Source: Pyruvatibacter mobilis (GTDB lineage: Bacteria; Pseudomonadota; Alphaproteobacteria; CGMCC-115125). Taken from it: a DNA stretch of 64,000 bases. The first letter of the stretch is position 1. Each line of letters opens with the position of its first letter. Below the pieces are notes generated by a model that saw only the letters and a program-made list of their open reading frames with translations, was not told the DNA's origin and searched no databases. The position numbers were made by a program, and so were the translations under genes. The stretch spans positions 847,501 to 911,500 of the forward strand of contig NZ_CP051630.1 of NCBI RefSeq assembly GCF_012848855.1, read 5' to 3'. This document shows positions 33,534-42,750 of the stretch, piece by piece.

Positions 33534-34304
33534 ATGATTTTCACCCTTCCCGCCGACATGCTGCCGGAGACGGCGCTGCTTTACGTGCTGGCCTTTGCAC
33601 GTATTGGCGGGGCGATGATGGTGCTGCCGGGGCTGGGTGAAATCAGCATTTCGGCGCGCATCCGACTGGTGATGGCGCTGACGGTGACGGTGGCGCTGAC
33701 CCCGGTGGTGGCGTCAGCCTATCCGTCGGTGCCGCTGGGTATCGGCCCGATGGCTGGCAGTCTTATCTCAGAGATTTTCACCGGCCTGTTCATGGGGCTG
33801 ACGGCGCGCATCTTCATGAGTGCGCTGCAGGTGGCCGGTACGGTCATCGCCTTCCAGTCGGGCCTGGCATTCGCGATGAATGTGGACCCGTCGCAGGGCA
33901 CGCAGGGCGCGATCATCGGTAACTACCTCGTGGTGCTGGGGACGGCGATGGTGTTTGCCACCAACACCCACCACCTGATGCTGATGGCGCTGCATGACAG
34001 CTACGTGCTGTTTCCGCCGGGGGCGGCGTTTCCCGTGCATGACTTCCTGACGGTGGCGATCAGCAGCATGTCCAAGGCGTTTGCGCTGGGCATCCAGCTG
34101 GCGACACCGTTCATCGTGTTTTCCCTGATCTTCTACCTGGGCATCGGCATCATCTCGAAGCTGATCCCGCAGGTGCAGATCTTCTTCGTGGCGATGCCGG
34201 CCAATATCCTGGTCGGGTTCGTCCTGCTGCTGTTGCTGTTGAGCGCGCTGATGCTGTGGTTCTTCGACCACTTCCAGACGATGCTGCGGCAGTTCATTCT
34301 GTAG
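33534..34304 (+). CDS. fliR: Flagellar export gate protein FliR
   Basis: 256 residues, multi-spanning. YVLAFARIGGAMMVLPGLGE, ISISARIRLVMALTVTVALT and the late GIGIISKLIPQVQIFFVAMP are FliR hallmarks. With FliP and FliQ it builds the export gate. It starts 5 bp after fliQ and ends 20 bp before flhB. Confidence 0.95.
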   Translation: MIFTLPADMLPETALLYVLAFARIGGAMMVLPGLGEISISARIRLVMALTVTVALTPVVASAYPSVPLGIGPMAGSLISEIFTGLFMGLTARIFMSALQVAGTVIAFQSGLAFAMNVDPSQGTQGAIIGNYLVVLGTAMVFATNTHHLMLMALHDSYVLFPPGAAFPVHDFLTVAISSMSKAFALGIQLATPFIVFSLIFYLGIGIISKLIPQVQIFFVAMPANILVGFVLLLLLLSALMLWFFDHFQTMLRQFIL

Positions 34305-34324
34305 GCTGAGGAGGCGTCCGGGCG

Positions 34325-35410
34325 ATGTCAGATCAGCCGGATCAAAGTGAAAAGACTGAAGAGGCCTCCTCCAAGAAACTGGAAGAGGCCCACAAGAAGG
34401 GCGACGTTGCCAAGAGCCAGGAGGTAAGCGCCTGGTTCGGCCTCATTGGCATTACCATCATCGTGGTGCTGCTGGCGGGGCCGATGGCCGGGCAGCTGGC
34501 CGCGCCGCTGTCACGCTTCATTGTTCAGCCGCATGCCTTCGCCGTTGACGGCAGCACGCTGCTGCAGATTGCCCAGCAGCTGGGACTGCTCGTGGTGGCG
34601 GCGCTGGCGCTGCCGATGCTGGTGGTGATCGTCGCGGCGATCGTCGGCAATCTCGTGCAGCACAAGCCGGTGTTCACGGCTGAAAACATGAAGCCGAAAT
34701 TCTCCAAGATTTCGCCGCTCGCCGGTCTCAAGCGCATTTTCGGGCCGCAGGGGATGGCGAACTTCCTCAAGGCGCTGGCCAAGCTCACCATCGTCAGCGT
34801 GATCGCGTTCCTGGTTATCTGGCCGGAGCGCGAATTGCTGTTTGCCCTCATCCGCATGGAGTTGGTGGCGGTGCCGGTGGTGCTGCAGGAACTGGCGCTG
34901 AAGCTGCTGGGCGGCGTGGTGGCGGTGATGACCATCATTGCCGGGCTCGATTTCTCCTTCCAGAAGGCGCAATGGCTGAAGAAGCAGCGGATGACGCAGA
35001 AGGAAGTGAAGGACGAGTACAAGCAAATGGAAGGCGATCCGGCGGTGAAGGCGAAGCTGCGCCAGATCCGGGCGGAGAAGGGCCGCAAGCGCATGATGGC
35101 GCAGGTGCCGGATGCCACCGTGGTGGTGACCAACCCGACCCACTACTCGGTGGCGCTGAAATACGAAGACGGCATGGCGGCGCCGGTCTGCGTGGCCAAG
35201 GGTGTGGACCAGGTGGCCTTCAAGATCCGGGAAATCGCCAAGGAACACGACGTTCCGCTGGTGGAGAACGTGCCGCTGGCCCGCGCGCTTCATGCGACGG
35301 TGGAAGTGGACGACGAGATCCCGCCGGAGCACTACAAGGCCGTGGCGCAAGTCATTGGCTATGTGATGCGCCTCAAGGGTAAAATGCGCCGCAGTTCCGC
35401 GCGCGCGTGA
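34325..35410 (+). CDS. flhB: Flagellar export switch protein FlhB
   Basis: 361 residues. The N-terminus is cytoplasmic and charged (KTEEASSKKLEEAHKKGDVA). Four TM helices follow to about 210, then the cytoplasmic domain with the self-cleavage motif NPTH (in VVVTNPTHYSVALKYEDGM, about 265-283), which switches export from hook to filament substrates. It is the last gene of the rod/export operon; cckA follows after 111 bp. Confidence 0.97.
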   Translation: MSDQPDQSEKTEEASSKKLEEAHKKGDVAKSQEVSAWFGLIGITIIVVLLAGPMAGQLAAPLSRFIVQPHAFAVDGSTLLQIAQQLGLLVVAALALPMLVVIVAAIVGNLVQHKPVFTAENMKPKFSKISPLAGLKRIFGPQGMANFLKALAKLTIVSVIAFLVIWPERELLFALIRMELVAVPVVLQELALKLLGGVVAVMTIIAGLDFSFQKAQWLKKQRMTQKEVKDEYKQMEGDPAVKAKLRQIRAEKGRKRMMAQVPDATVVVTNPTHYSVALKYEDGMAAPVCVAKGVDQVAFKIREIAKEHDVPLVENVPLARALHATVEVDDEIPPEHYKAVAQVIGYVMRLKGKMRRSSARA

Positions 35411-35420
35411 TTCCCTGACC

Positions 35421-35436
35421 CCCTGTCATGACAGGG
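35421..35436. promoter_or_regulatory. 16-bp perfect palindrome between flhB and cckA
   Basis: CCCTGTCA directly abuts its complement TGACAGGG with no loop, 10 bases after the flhB stop. The lack of a loop and of a U-tract argues against a terminator. The shape fits a dimeric regulator site controlling cckA, but no known consensus is matched. Confidence 0.4.
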
Positions 35437-35521
35437 CCTCATGTGGCTGTCAGGATGGCGCGCATCCGCCAGCTCCGGACGCCGGCAAGGACCGCTCCGG
35501 GGACCCATGAGGAGGCCAAGA

Positions 35522-38419
35522 ATGGCACGCCCGGCAGACCCCGCATCCGCAGCCGCCGACACATCCGATACGCCTGACACACCCAAGACGGCTGAGACAG
35601 CTATGACGGCTGAAACAGGCGGGACCGGCATCGCTGCTGATGGTGCCGTGCTGCAGGATGGTGCGGATGAGACCGGTGACGCGCCTGCTGCCGCAGCGGC
35701 GGAGGCCGGCGAAGCGGGTGTTGCGGTGTTCGAGCCGGCGCCGGAGGATCTGGACGCGGGCACGCGGCCGACGGGGCGCTGGCTGGGGCTAGTGCTGTGC
35801 GGGGTGGCGCTGGTGGCGGTCGGCATCGCGCTGGCGGAGCCCGGTGCGCTGGGGCAGTTGGCGCTTTACATTCTCGGTGGTTTCGGGGCGCTTGGCCTGC
35901 TGGTGATGGCGGGCATCTTCGGTGGTGTCGTGCGGCTTGATCTGCGCGGGCGGATGCTGGGAGAGCGGCTGGCGGCGGGGCTGGCTGAAACCTCCGACAC
36001 CGCGATGGCCGTGACCAATGACCGGGGGCGGATGGTCTATGCCAACCGGGCCTTCATGGCGCTGGCGGGCGGGCGCAAGGTGCGCACGGCGGAAAGCGCG
36101 CTGGCAGGCGTCAACGCAGCGGATGCCGCCGAAGAGGATACGGCGGCGGCGCGGGCCTTCCGCCTGGCGCGGGCGGCACGGGCCGGTGTGGAGGCGCAGG
36201 AAGACATCTCGATTGCAGTGCCGGGTGCCGAGGGCGCAGCGGACACAACGCGGTTGGTGACGGCGCATGTGTCACCGCTGCCGGACCACCTGGCGCCGGG
36301 CACGGTGGGGCAGGCCTATGCCCTGTGGCGGGTGACGGACCGCTCAGCGTCGCATGAGAAGCTGGAGGCCAGCGAGCGCGAGGCGGGGCGGCTGGATGCC
36401 TATCTCAACGGGCTGGTCTCCGGCATCTGCGCCCTCGATGAGCAGGGGCGGGTGCTTTACCTCAACGACACGCTGGCGCAGTGGGTGGGGCTCGATGCCA
36501 AGGCGTTTACGGCAGGCGCGCTTGAGTTCGACAGCCTGCTGGCGGGGCCACGGGTGCCGCTGTCCAAGACGGCGGATGAGGCGGGTGTGCGGGTGCATGA
36601 CGCGGACCTGAAGCCGCGCGGCGGGGCTGCGTCGGCGGCGCCGGTGGTGCCGGTGCGCATCGTCGAGCGGGCCGGGGAAATGCCGGACGGGCGCAAGGTG
36701 ACCTTCCTGGTGCTGCATGACCGGCGGACCAATATGGGCCACGATCTGCTGGACGCGGCTGAAGTGCGGTTTGCGCATTTCTTCAACAACGCGCCCATCG
36801 GCATGGCGACGGTGGATGACGAGGGGCGGCTGGTGTCGGTCAACCGGGCGTTCCGCGACATGCTGGACATGGCGCTGCCGGACGGTGCACTGGCCGGTGA
36901 CAAGGACAAGGCGGTGACCCTGTCGAGCCTGATCGCGCATGAGGACCGGGCGGCGTTTGATACGGCGATCCTGGACGCGGCGAAGGGTGAACCCATTAAG
37001 GGGCCCGTGGATGTGCGGCTGCTGCAGCCGGAGACGGGCGACAAGGCCGCCGACAAGAAGGCCGCCGACAATGAGAAGGTGCTGCAGGCCTATATCAGCC
37101 GGGCGGGGGCCGCGGCGGACGGCGCGGGCAAGCCCGCTGCCGGCGGCACGGCCAGGGATGCTCAGGATACGGAGAAGGCCCCCGAAGAGGCTGCGCGGAT
37201 CATGGTCTATTTCGTGGACATGACCGAGCAGAAGACCCTGGAAGTTCAGTTTGCCCAGAGCCAGAAGATGCAGGCGGTGGGTCAGCTTGCGGGCGGGGTG
37301 GCACATGATTTCAACAATCTGCTGACGGCGATCATCGGCTTCTGCGACCTGTTGCTGGTGCGGCACCAGCCGGGGGACCCGTCCTTTGCGGATGTCATGC
37401 AGATCAAGCAGAACGCCAACCGGGCGGCCAATCTTGTGCGGCAGCTGCTGGCGTTCTCGCGGCAGCAGACCTTGCGGCCGACGGTGCTGACGCCGACGGA
37501 TGCACTGGCAGACCTCTCTAACCTGCTGCGGCGGCTCTTGGGCGAGATGGTGGAGCTCAAGATGGTGCATGGGCGCGATCTTTGGACCATCAAGGCGGAC
37601 CAGAACCAGTTCGAGCAGGTGATCATCAACCTTGCCGTCAATGCGCGCGACGCGATGCTGGAGCCGGATGCTGAAGGCAATGTGGGCGGTACATTGACGA
37701 TCCGTACCGCGAATGTGACCCAGGAAGATGCTGCGGCGCTCGACCATGCCATCATGCCGGCGGCGGAATATGTGCTGATCGAGGTGAGCGATACGGGTTG
37801 CGGCATCGCCAAGGAAAATCTCGGCAAGATCTTCGAGCCGTTCTTCTCCACCAAGGAAGTGGGCAAGGGGACGGGGCTGGGGCTGTCCACCGTCTACGGC
37901 ATCGTCAAGCAGACCGGCGGCTTCATCTTCCCGTTCTCGACTGTGGGCAAGGGGACGAGCTTCCGCATCTATATCCCGCGCCACATCGAGGTGGAGAAGC
38001 CGAAGGAAGAAGTGGCCGAGACCTCAAAGAAGCAGGCGGACCTGTCCGGCAAGGGCACGGTGCTGCTGGTGGAAGACGAGGACGCCGTGCGCAGCTTCGC
38101 CGTGCGGGCGCTGGAAACGCGCGGCTACACGGTGCTGGAGGCAGCCTCCGGCGAACACGCGCTGGATGTGGTGGACGAGTTTGACGGCGAGCTGGACGTG
38201 GTGGTGTCGGACGTGGTGATGCCCAACATGGACGGGCCCACCATGGTGGGCGAGCTCGCCAAGATCAAACCGGGCCTCAAGATCATCTTCATCTCCGGCT
38301 ACGCGGAAGAAGCCTTCAAGAAGAACCTCGACAAGGACGTGGAATTCCAGTTCCTGCCCAAGCCGTTCTCGCTGAAGCAGCTGGCGGCGAAGGTGAAAGA
38401 GGTGATCGAGGGGGAGTGA
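35522..38419 (+). CDS. cckA: Cell-cycle hybrid histidine kinase CckA
   Basis: 965 residues. A disordered Ala/Thr/Asp-rich N-terminus (1-85) precedes two TM helices (about 87-104 and 111-137) and PAS-type regions (about 150-560, for example FFNNAPIGMATVDDEGRLVS). The phospho-acceptor motif GGVAHDFNNLLTAIIGF has His595. The ATPase domain has NLAVNARDAM, DTGCGIA and GTGLGLSTVYGIVKQTGG. A C-terminal receiver has Asp897 (VVVSDVVMPNMDG). CckA phosphorylates CtrA and CpdR through ChpT. The ATG at 35522 follows GAGGAGG by about 6 bases. Its position behind flhB links the CtrA input kinase to its flagellar targets. Confidence 0.92.
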   Translation: MARPADPASAAADTSDTPDTPKTAETAMTAETGGTGIAADGAVLQDGADETGDAPAAAAAEAGEAGVAVFEPAPEDLDAGTRPTGRWLGLVLCGVALVAVGIALAEPGALGQLALYILGGFGALGLLVMAGIFGGVVRLDLRGRMLGERLAAGLAETSDTAMAVTNDRGRMVYANRAFMALAGGRKVRTAESALAGVNAADAAEEDTAAARAFRLARAARAGVEAQEDISIAVPGAEGAADTTRLVTAHVSPLPDHLAPGTVGQAYALWRVTDRSASHEKLEASEREAGRLDAYLNGLVSGICALDEQGRVLYLNDTLAQWVGLDAKAFTAGALEFDSLLAGPRVPLSKTADEAGVRVHDADLKPRGGAASAAPVVPVRIVERAGEMPDGRKVTFLVLHDRRTNMGHDLLDAAEVRFAHFFNNAPIGMATVDDEGRLVSVNRAFRDMLDMALPDGALAGDKDKAVTLSSLIAHEDRAAFDTAILDAAKGEPIKGPVDVRLLQPETGDKAADKKAADNEKVLQAYISRAGAAADGAGKPAAGGTARDAQDTEKAPEEAARIMVYFVDMTEQKTLEVQFAQSQKMQAVGQLAGGVAHDFNNLLTAIIGFCDLLLVRHQPGDPSFADVMQIKQNANRAANLVRQLLAFSRQQTLRPTVLTPTDALADLSNLLRRLLGEMVELKMVHGRDLWTIKADQNQFEQVIINLAVNARDAMLEPDAEGNVGGTLTIRTANVTQEDAAALDHAIMPAAEYVLIEVSDTGCGIAKENLGKIFEPFFSTKEVGKGTGLGLSTVYGIVKQTGGFIFPFSTVGKGTSFRIYIPRHIEVEKPKEEVAETSKKQADLSGKGTVLLVEDEDAVRSFAVRALETRGYTVLEAASGEHALDVVDEFDGELDVVVSDVVMPNMDGPTMVGELAKIKPGLKIIFISGYAEEAFKKNLDKDVEFQFLPKPFSLKQLAAKVKEVIEGE

Positions 38420-38522
38420 GGTCAAGTGAGGGCAGGGGCCTGATGTGAGGGCCCGTCCGTCTCATACGCTGGCCTCTCTCTAGCGAGTCAAAGGTCTGCC
38501 GGTTGCCTCTCCTCATCCGTGT

Positions 38523-38649
38523 CCCTCCGGCTTGACCCGAGGGTCTACTCTCGGGGCTGCTTGCCTCAGGGTTGGTTGGGGCTGGCGCGATGCTGCGCAG
38601 GTTTGAGCCAAGAGCGGATGCGAGTGGGCCCTCCGGTCAAGCCGGAGGG
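38523..38649. repeat. REPIN-like element 1 (inverted REP pair)
   Basis: Two 21-bp REP palindromes (arms CCCTCCGG / CCGGAGGG, loop CTTGA) at 38523-38543 (diverged) and 38629-38649 (perfect) face each other across about 85 bp. Read on the minus strand, the inner ends carry CCCACTCGC and GAGAGTAGA, as in the three other copies. It fills the 38420-38784 gap, which has no gene. Confidence 0.75.
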
Positions 38650-38784
38650 CTGCGGGTTTTTCTGGGTGTTGGCGGCACGTCACCTCTCCTGAGGGGGGCT
38701 GGAAAGACTTGCGGTCTTTGGCGCGGCACTTTCGGGCTTCGCGGGTGTTCTGGTGAGAGGACCGGACCATGCGAGGGGTTTGTG

Positions 38785-39318
38785 ATGCTCGAGGCACTTA
38801 TCGGGAAGCCGGAAGACCTGTTGCCGACCGTGGTGGCGGCGATGCTAATCTATCCAGCGATTGTTCTGTTCATCCGGGTCGGCGGCAAGCGGTCGACGTC
38901 GCAGATGAACAATTTCGACTGGATCGTGACGGTGGCGATCGGCTCGCTGGCATCGTCGGGCATCCTGCTGTCGGAAGTGAGTGTGGCGGATGCGCTGGCG
39001 GGCATGGCGGTGCTGATGGCATTGCAATATGTGCTGACGCGGGCGGCTTTCAGCAGCGAGTGGGTGGCGCGGCTGGTGAAGGCGGAGCCGCGGCTCCTGT
39101 TCCACGACGGGAAGTTCCTGCGCGCGGCCATGCGCCGGGAGCGGGTGACGGAGCCGGAGATCATGAGCAAGATGCGCGAGCAGGGGATCGCTGATCTGTG
39201 CGATGTGCATTCGGTGGTGCTGGAAACGGATGCGTCGGTGAGCATCATCACCCGCCACGCCCATGCCAAGGCGGGCCTGGAGACCTCCCTGCTGGGCAAG
39301 CTCGATGCCGCCGAATAG
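38785..39318 (+). CDS. DUF421 (YetF-like) membrane protein
   Basis: 177 residues. N-terminal TM helices (TVVAAMLIYPAIVLFIRVGG) lead into GGKRSTSQMNNFDWIVTVAI and GSLASSGILL, the YetF/YcaP core. A small cytoplasmic domain (about 95-170: LLFHDGKFLRAAMRRERVTE) follows. Function is unknown for the family. A longer reading starts at 38572 inside the REPIN element; the ATG at 38785 with GAGGGG upstream is preferred. 43 bp separate its end from the convergent Rieske gene. Confidence 0.85.
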   Translation: MLEALIGKPEDLLPTVVAAMLIYPAIVLFIRVGGKRSTSQMNNFDWIVTVAIGSLASSGILLSEVSVADALAGMAVLMALQYVLTRAAFSSEWVARLVKAEPRLLFHDGKFLRAAMRRERVTEPEIMSKMREQGIADLCDVHSVVLETDASVSIITRHAHAKAGLETSLLGKLDAAE

Positions 39319-39361
39319 CGGTCTCCAACCCTGTGCCCCCAGCAGGTGTTCCCAAATGGCT

Positions 39362-40495
39362 TCAGAGGCCCATGCGGGTGAGCCACCACTGGTTCATCTG
39401 CCAGATGCTCTTTTCCAGCGGTGACAGGCGGCCCTGGGTGGTGAGGGGGGCTGTGAGGCCCTGCCAGACGAGATTGTTGGCCGCGATGTCTTCCTCGTGG
39501 ATGACTGTGACGAGGGCGGCGACGGCGTCGGCCGTTTCGTCCCACGCTTCCGGCGGCACGGTGCTGCGGGGAAGCAGCACGTGGATGCGCAGATCCACTT
39601 CGTCGTGGGCGCGGGGCAGGAGCTGATACCAGACAGCGCCATTGCCCTGGATGCCGAGCAGGAAATGAGGGAACAGGACCGTGGCCAGCAGGTCATGGGC
39701 CTGGGCGTCGGTGAGGCCTGGGAGGGTGCCCTCGGGATGCGGGCCGGAGACATCGGCGGCCGGCATGTGGAGGATCGACCAGGGCTGGCCGTCATTGTCG
39801 GGGATGTGGGAGTCACGGGCGTGGAACACCGGCTCCAGCGTCGCTGAATGGGTGGCGATGTGGTGATAGGCCTCCATGAAATTCTCCACCAGCACCTTCC
39901 AGTTCCAGTGGCCGGGGAAATCCAGGGTGCGGGCGATGGCCATGTCATCGAGGCGATAGGGCGCCACATAATCGGTGAAGCCCGTGACCTGCGGGGCGAA
40001 GGGGGCGGCCGTCTCGTCCAGGGTGGCGAGGATGAAGCCCTGCCAGATCTCGGAGCGGAGCTGCGGCAGGCGGCAGTTCCGGGTGTCGAAATGGTCGGCG
40101 CCGTCCATCAGCGGGGCGCGGATGAGCTGGCCTTCGGTGTCATAGCTCCAGGCGTGATAGGGGCAGCTGAACAGCCGCCGGTGGCCGGGGCCGGGCTCCG
40201 CCAGGGGCGCTGCGCGGTGCAGGCAGACATTGGAGAGGACGCGGATCTCCCCATCCATGCCGTGCACCACCAGCACAGGCTGGTCCATCAGGTCCATGGC
40301 GATGTAGTCGCCGGGTTCGGGGATCTGGTCGAGGCGGGCGAGGGGGAGCCAGGCCGAGGCGAAGAGGCATGCGCGCTCGGCGGCGAAGATGGCCGGGTCG
40401 CGATAGGCCTGCGGCGGCAGGGTGGCCGCCGAGGCCAGGGGCGCGCGGGCGCGGGCGGTGGCTTCAGGGGCAAGAAGGGGCGGGGACGCGGTCAT
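39362..40495 (-). CDS. Rieske-type aromatic ring-hydroxylating oxygenase, alpha subunit
   Basis: 377 residues. The Rieske [2Fe-2S] ligands are CLH and CPYH (about residues 89 and 109). The catalytic mononuclear-iron motif is in NFMEAYHHIATHS (about residues 205-217), where the two His ligands lie in the HHIATH segment. This family hydroxylates or demethylates aromatic and carnitine-like substrates; the substrate is not evident. No beta subunit, ferredoxin or reductase is adjacent, so electrons must come from elsewhere. A GTG start at 40522 is possible; the ATG at 40495 has GGAG 10 bases upstream. It is divergent from a TetR regulator, its likely repressor. Confidence 0.85.
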   Translation of the reverse strand: MTASPPLLAPEATARARAPLASAATLPPQAYRDPAIFAAERACLFASAWLPLARLDQIPEPGDYIAMDLMDQPVLVVHGMDGEIRVLSNVCLHRAAPLAEPGPGHRRLFSCPYHAWSYDTEGQLIRAPLMDGADHFDTRNCRLPQLRSEIWQGFILATLDETAAPFAPQVTGFTDYVAPYRLDDMAIARTLDFPGHWNWKVLVENFMEAYHHIATHSATLEPVFHARDSHIPDNDGQPWSILHMPAADVSGPHPEGTLPGLTDAQAHDLLATVLFPHFLLGIQGNGAVWYQLLPRAHDEVDLRIHVLLPRSTVPPEAWDETADAVAALVTVIHEEDIAANNLVWQGLTAPLTTQGRLSPLEKSIWQMNQWWLTRMGL

Positions 40496-40565
40496 GGTCG
40501 GCAGGCTCCGGGGTGGGGTCACTGACCGTCAGGGTAGGCAGGGCGCGTGGGCAGAGTCAATTATT

Positions 40566-40591
40566 TAGACCAGTTGAAATAAAATAGACCA
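40566..40591. promoter_or_regulatory. Direct repeat TAGACCA in Rieske/TetR gap
   Basis: TAGACCA occurs at 40566 and 40585, 19 bp apart, in an AT-rich stretch between the divergent Rieske oxygenase and TetR starts. This is about two helical turns, so a regulator could bind both on one face. It may be the operator of the adjacent TetR protein. Confidence 0.4.
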
Positions 40592-40619
40592 TCAACCCCG
40601 CGGGCTGTATGAGGGGGGC

Positions 40620-41348
40620 ATGGTGAGCGAGAGCGGAAAATCAGGCCGGAAGGGGGGACGTCCCCCCGGACGTCCCGTTGGACGTCCGAGAGGCGACGGG
40701 CGGCCGCATCTCACCCGCGAAGAGGTGTTCGTGGTGACGGCGCGGCTGGTGGCGCAGCACGGGGTGTCGGGCACCAGCATCCGGATGATCGCCGGGGCGC
40801 TTCAGGCGTCGCCCGCCTCGCTGTTTCACCTGTTCGGCTCCAAGGCGGGGTTGCTGAACGACATGATCGCCTATGCGGCGGGCCCGTCCGGGACCTTTTA
40901 CGAGGCGCTGTGCCAGCTCGACCTGCCGGCGGAGGTGGCGCTCTACAAAAGCATCTACGAGGAAACCCGCGTGGTTGCGGCAGCCGACCGGGACCAGGCG
41001 GCGCTGTTCTACCTGCCGGAACTGCGGCTGCCGGATTTCGCCCCGGCGCAGGCAGTGCGCGAGGGGCTGGTGGTGCATTATCACTGGCTGATCGCCGAGG
41101 GCTGCATGTCCGGCGCGCTGGCGGTGGCGCATCCGTCGCTGGCGGCGGAGCAGCTGTTTCAGCTGTCGGAAACCAGCATCCTGGCCGGCGAGATGGCGCA
41201 GGACATCCCCGCCGCAGCGCAGGCACGGGCGACCGCGGATTTCTGCCTGCGCGGGCTGCTGACGGCCCCGGAGCGGCTCGACTCGGTGCGGGCACAGGCC
41301 GATGCCGTCCCGCTCACGATCGAGATACCGGCGCTTGTCGACGGCTGA
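40620..41348 (+). CDS. TetR-family regulator with GRP-repeat N-terminus
   Basis: 242 residues. The HTH is about 32-78 (LTREEVFVVTARLVAQHGVS, MIAGALQASPASLFHLFGSK). Before it lies a basic tail with three tandem GRP units (residues 13-24, GRPPGRPVGRPR), similar to AT-hook cores. The C-terminal ligand domain is Ala/Leu-rich. It is divergent from the Rieske oxygenase and probably controls it. The codons for the GRP units form three 12-bp repeats, each with the palindrome GGACGTCC. The MVSESGK start has no strong ribosome site. Confidence 0.85.
   Translation: MVSESGKSGRKGGRPPGRPVGRPRGDGRPHLTREEVFVVTARLVAQHGVSGTSIRMIAGALQASPASLFHLFGSKAGLLNDMIAYAAGPSGTFYEALCQLDLPAEVALYKSIYEETRVVAAADRDQAALFYLPELRLPDFAPAQAVREGLVVHYHWLIAEGCMSGALAVAHPSLAAEQLFQLSETSILAGEMAQDIPAAAQARATADFCLRGLLTAPERLDSVRAQADAVPLTIEIPALVDG
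40656..40691. repeat. Three 12-bp repeats inside the TetR gene, each with palindrome GGACGTCC
   Basis: GGACGTCC recurs at 40656, 40668 and 40680 with exact 12-bp spacing, encoding the GRPx units of the TetR N-terminus. The array starts 36 bp inside the gene. Confidence 0.8.
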
Positions 41349-41384
41349 CGGCGGGCGCGGGCGGGATTCGCCGAAACCGGCCGT

Positions 41385-41399
41385 GAACGCTGTGCGAAC
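41385..41399. promoter_or_regulatory. LexA box (SOS) upstream of recA
   Basis: GAAC-N7-GAAC is an exact match to the alphaproteobacterial LexA site. It abuts a possible promoter (TTGATA at 41405, TACCTT at 41427, spacer 16). A second imperfect site GAAC-N7-GTAC lies at 41464-41478. Confidence 0.85.
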
Positions 41400-41463
41400 A
41401 TGTTTTGATAAGTGCTTTTATTTCAATACCTTGATGGATGTTCTCCAAAGCGCTTGCTGGTGC

Positions 41464-41478
41464 GAACAAAATGTGTAC
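41464..41478. promoter_or_regulatory. Second, imperfect LexA-like box at recA
   Basis: GAAC-N7-GTAC differs from the LexA consensus by one base. It lies 65 bp nearer to recA than the perfect box, downstream of the proposed -10. Confidence 0.5.
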
Positions 41479-41559
41479 ATTAACCCCAATCACGGCAGGC
41501 GACCGGCTTTTCCGGTTCTCATTGCCCCGGCTCCGGGGCTCTGACATAAGGGGTGGCAC

Positions 41560-42642
41560 ATGGCTGAAAACGTAGTGCAGTTGAAGGATCGGGACATGGA
41601 CAAGTCGAAAGCGCTGGAAGCGGCCCTGAGCCAGATTGACCGCGCCTTCGGCAAGGGCTCGATCATGAAGCTCGGCAAGGAAGGGCAGGTCGTCGAGATC
41701 GAATCGATCTCAACCGGTTCCCTGGGCCTTGATATCGCGCTGGGCATCGGCGGCCTGCCGCGCGGCCGCATCATCGAGGTGTACGGGCCTGAATCCTCGG
41801 GCAAGACGACGCTGGCGCTGCACACGGTGGCCGAAGCCCAGAAGCGCGGCGGCATCTGCGCCTTCGTCGACGCCGAGCACGCGCTGGACCCGGTCTATGC
41901 CCGCAAGCTGGGCGTGGACGTGAACGAGCTGCTGATTTCGCAGCCGGATGAGGGCGAGCAGGCGCTGGAAATCGCCGATACGCTGGTGCGCTCGGGTGCC
42001 ATCGACGTGCTGGTGATCGACTCCGTGGCCGCGCTGACCCCGCGCGCCGAGCTTGAAGGCGATATGGGCGACATGCAGCCGGGCATGCAGGCGCGGCTGA
42101 TGTCCAAGGCGCTGCGCAAGCTGACGGGCTCGATCTCCAAGTCCAACACCATGGTCATCTTCATCAACCAGATCCGGATGAAGATCGGTGTCATGTTCGG
42201 CAACCCGGAGACGACGACGGGCGGCAACGCGCTCAAGTTCTATGCCTCCGTGCGCCTCGACATCCGCCGCATCGGTCAGATCAAGGACCGCGACGAGGTG
42301 GTGGGCAACCAGACCCGCGTAAAGGTGGTCAAGAACAAGGTGGCGCCGCCCTTCCGGCAGGTGGAGTTCGACATCATGTATGGCGAGGGCATCTCCAAGA
42401 CCGGCGAATTGCTGGATCTCGGCGTCAAGGCGGGCGTGGTGGAGAAATCCGGCTCCTGGTTCTCCTATGACAGCCAGCGGATCGGCCAGGGGCGCGAAAA
42501 CGCCAAGAAGTTCCTGACCGAAAACCCGGATGTGGCCGACGAGATTGAGCACAAGGTGCGGGCCGAGGCCGGCGTGGTCGCCGAGCTGGCGGGCGAGGAA
42601 ATGACCGCCGATGAAGAGGGCGGGGCGGAAGAAGCCGTGTAA
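41560..42642 (+). CDS. recA: Recombinase RecA
   Basis: 360 residues. RecA drives homologous recombination and LexA self-cleavage. Walker A is [32 protein letters not shown] and [20 protein letters not shown] are RecA core motifs. The C-terminus is acidic. An AGGGG-like site precedes the ATG. SOS control is indicated by the LexA boxes upstream; a strong terminator separates it from alaS. Confidence 0.98.
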   Translation: MAENVVQLKDRDMDKSKALEAALSQIDRAFGKGSIMKLGKEGQVVEIESISTGSLGLDIALGIGGLPRGRIIEVYGPESSGKTTLALHTVAEAQKRGGICAFVDAEHALDPVYARKLGVDVNELLISQPDEGEQALEIADTLVRSGAIDVLVIDSVAALTPRAELEGDMGDMQPGMQARLMSKALRKLTGSISKSNTMVIFINQIRMKIGVMFGNPETTTGGNALKFYASVRLDIRRIGQIKDRDEVVGNQTRVKVVKNKVAPPFRQVEFDIMYGEGISKTGELLDLGVKAGVVEKSGSWFSYDSQRIGQGRENAKKFLTENPDVADEIEHKVRAEAGVVAELAGEEMTADEEGGAEEAV

Positions 42643-42719
42643 TGCCGGGCCGCAGGCTCGACGCGGGTTTCCGCTTGCGATAACAGATGTCTGACCGGCA
42701 GGTCACACATCCCGGTCAT

Positions 42720-42750
42720 AAGGGCGCATGGAGCTTCCATGCGCCCTTTG
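42720..42750 (+). terminator. Terminator after recA
   Basis: A 13-bp perfect stem (AAGGGCGCATGGA / TCCATGCGCCCTT) with a 3-base loop, about 75 bases after the recA stop. Only a short TTTG tail follows, but the stem is strong. Confidence 0.8.
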
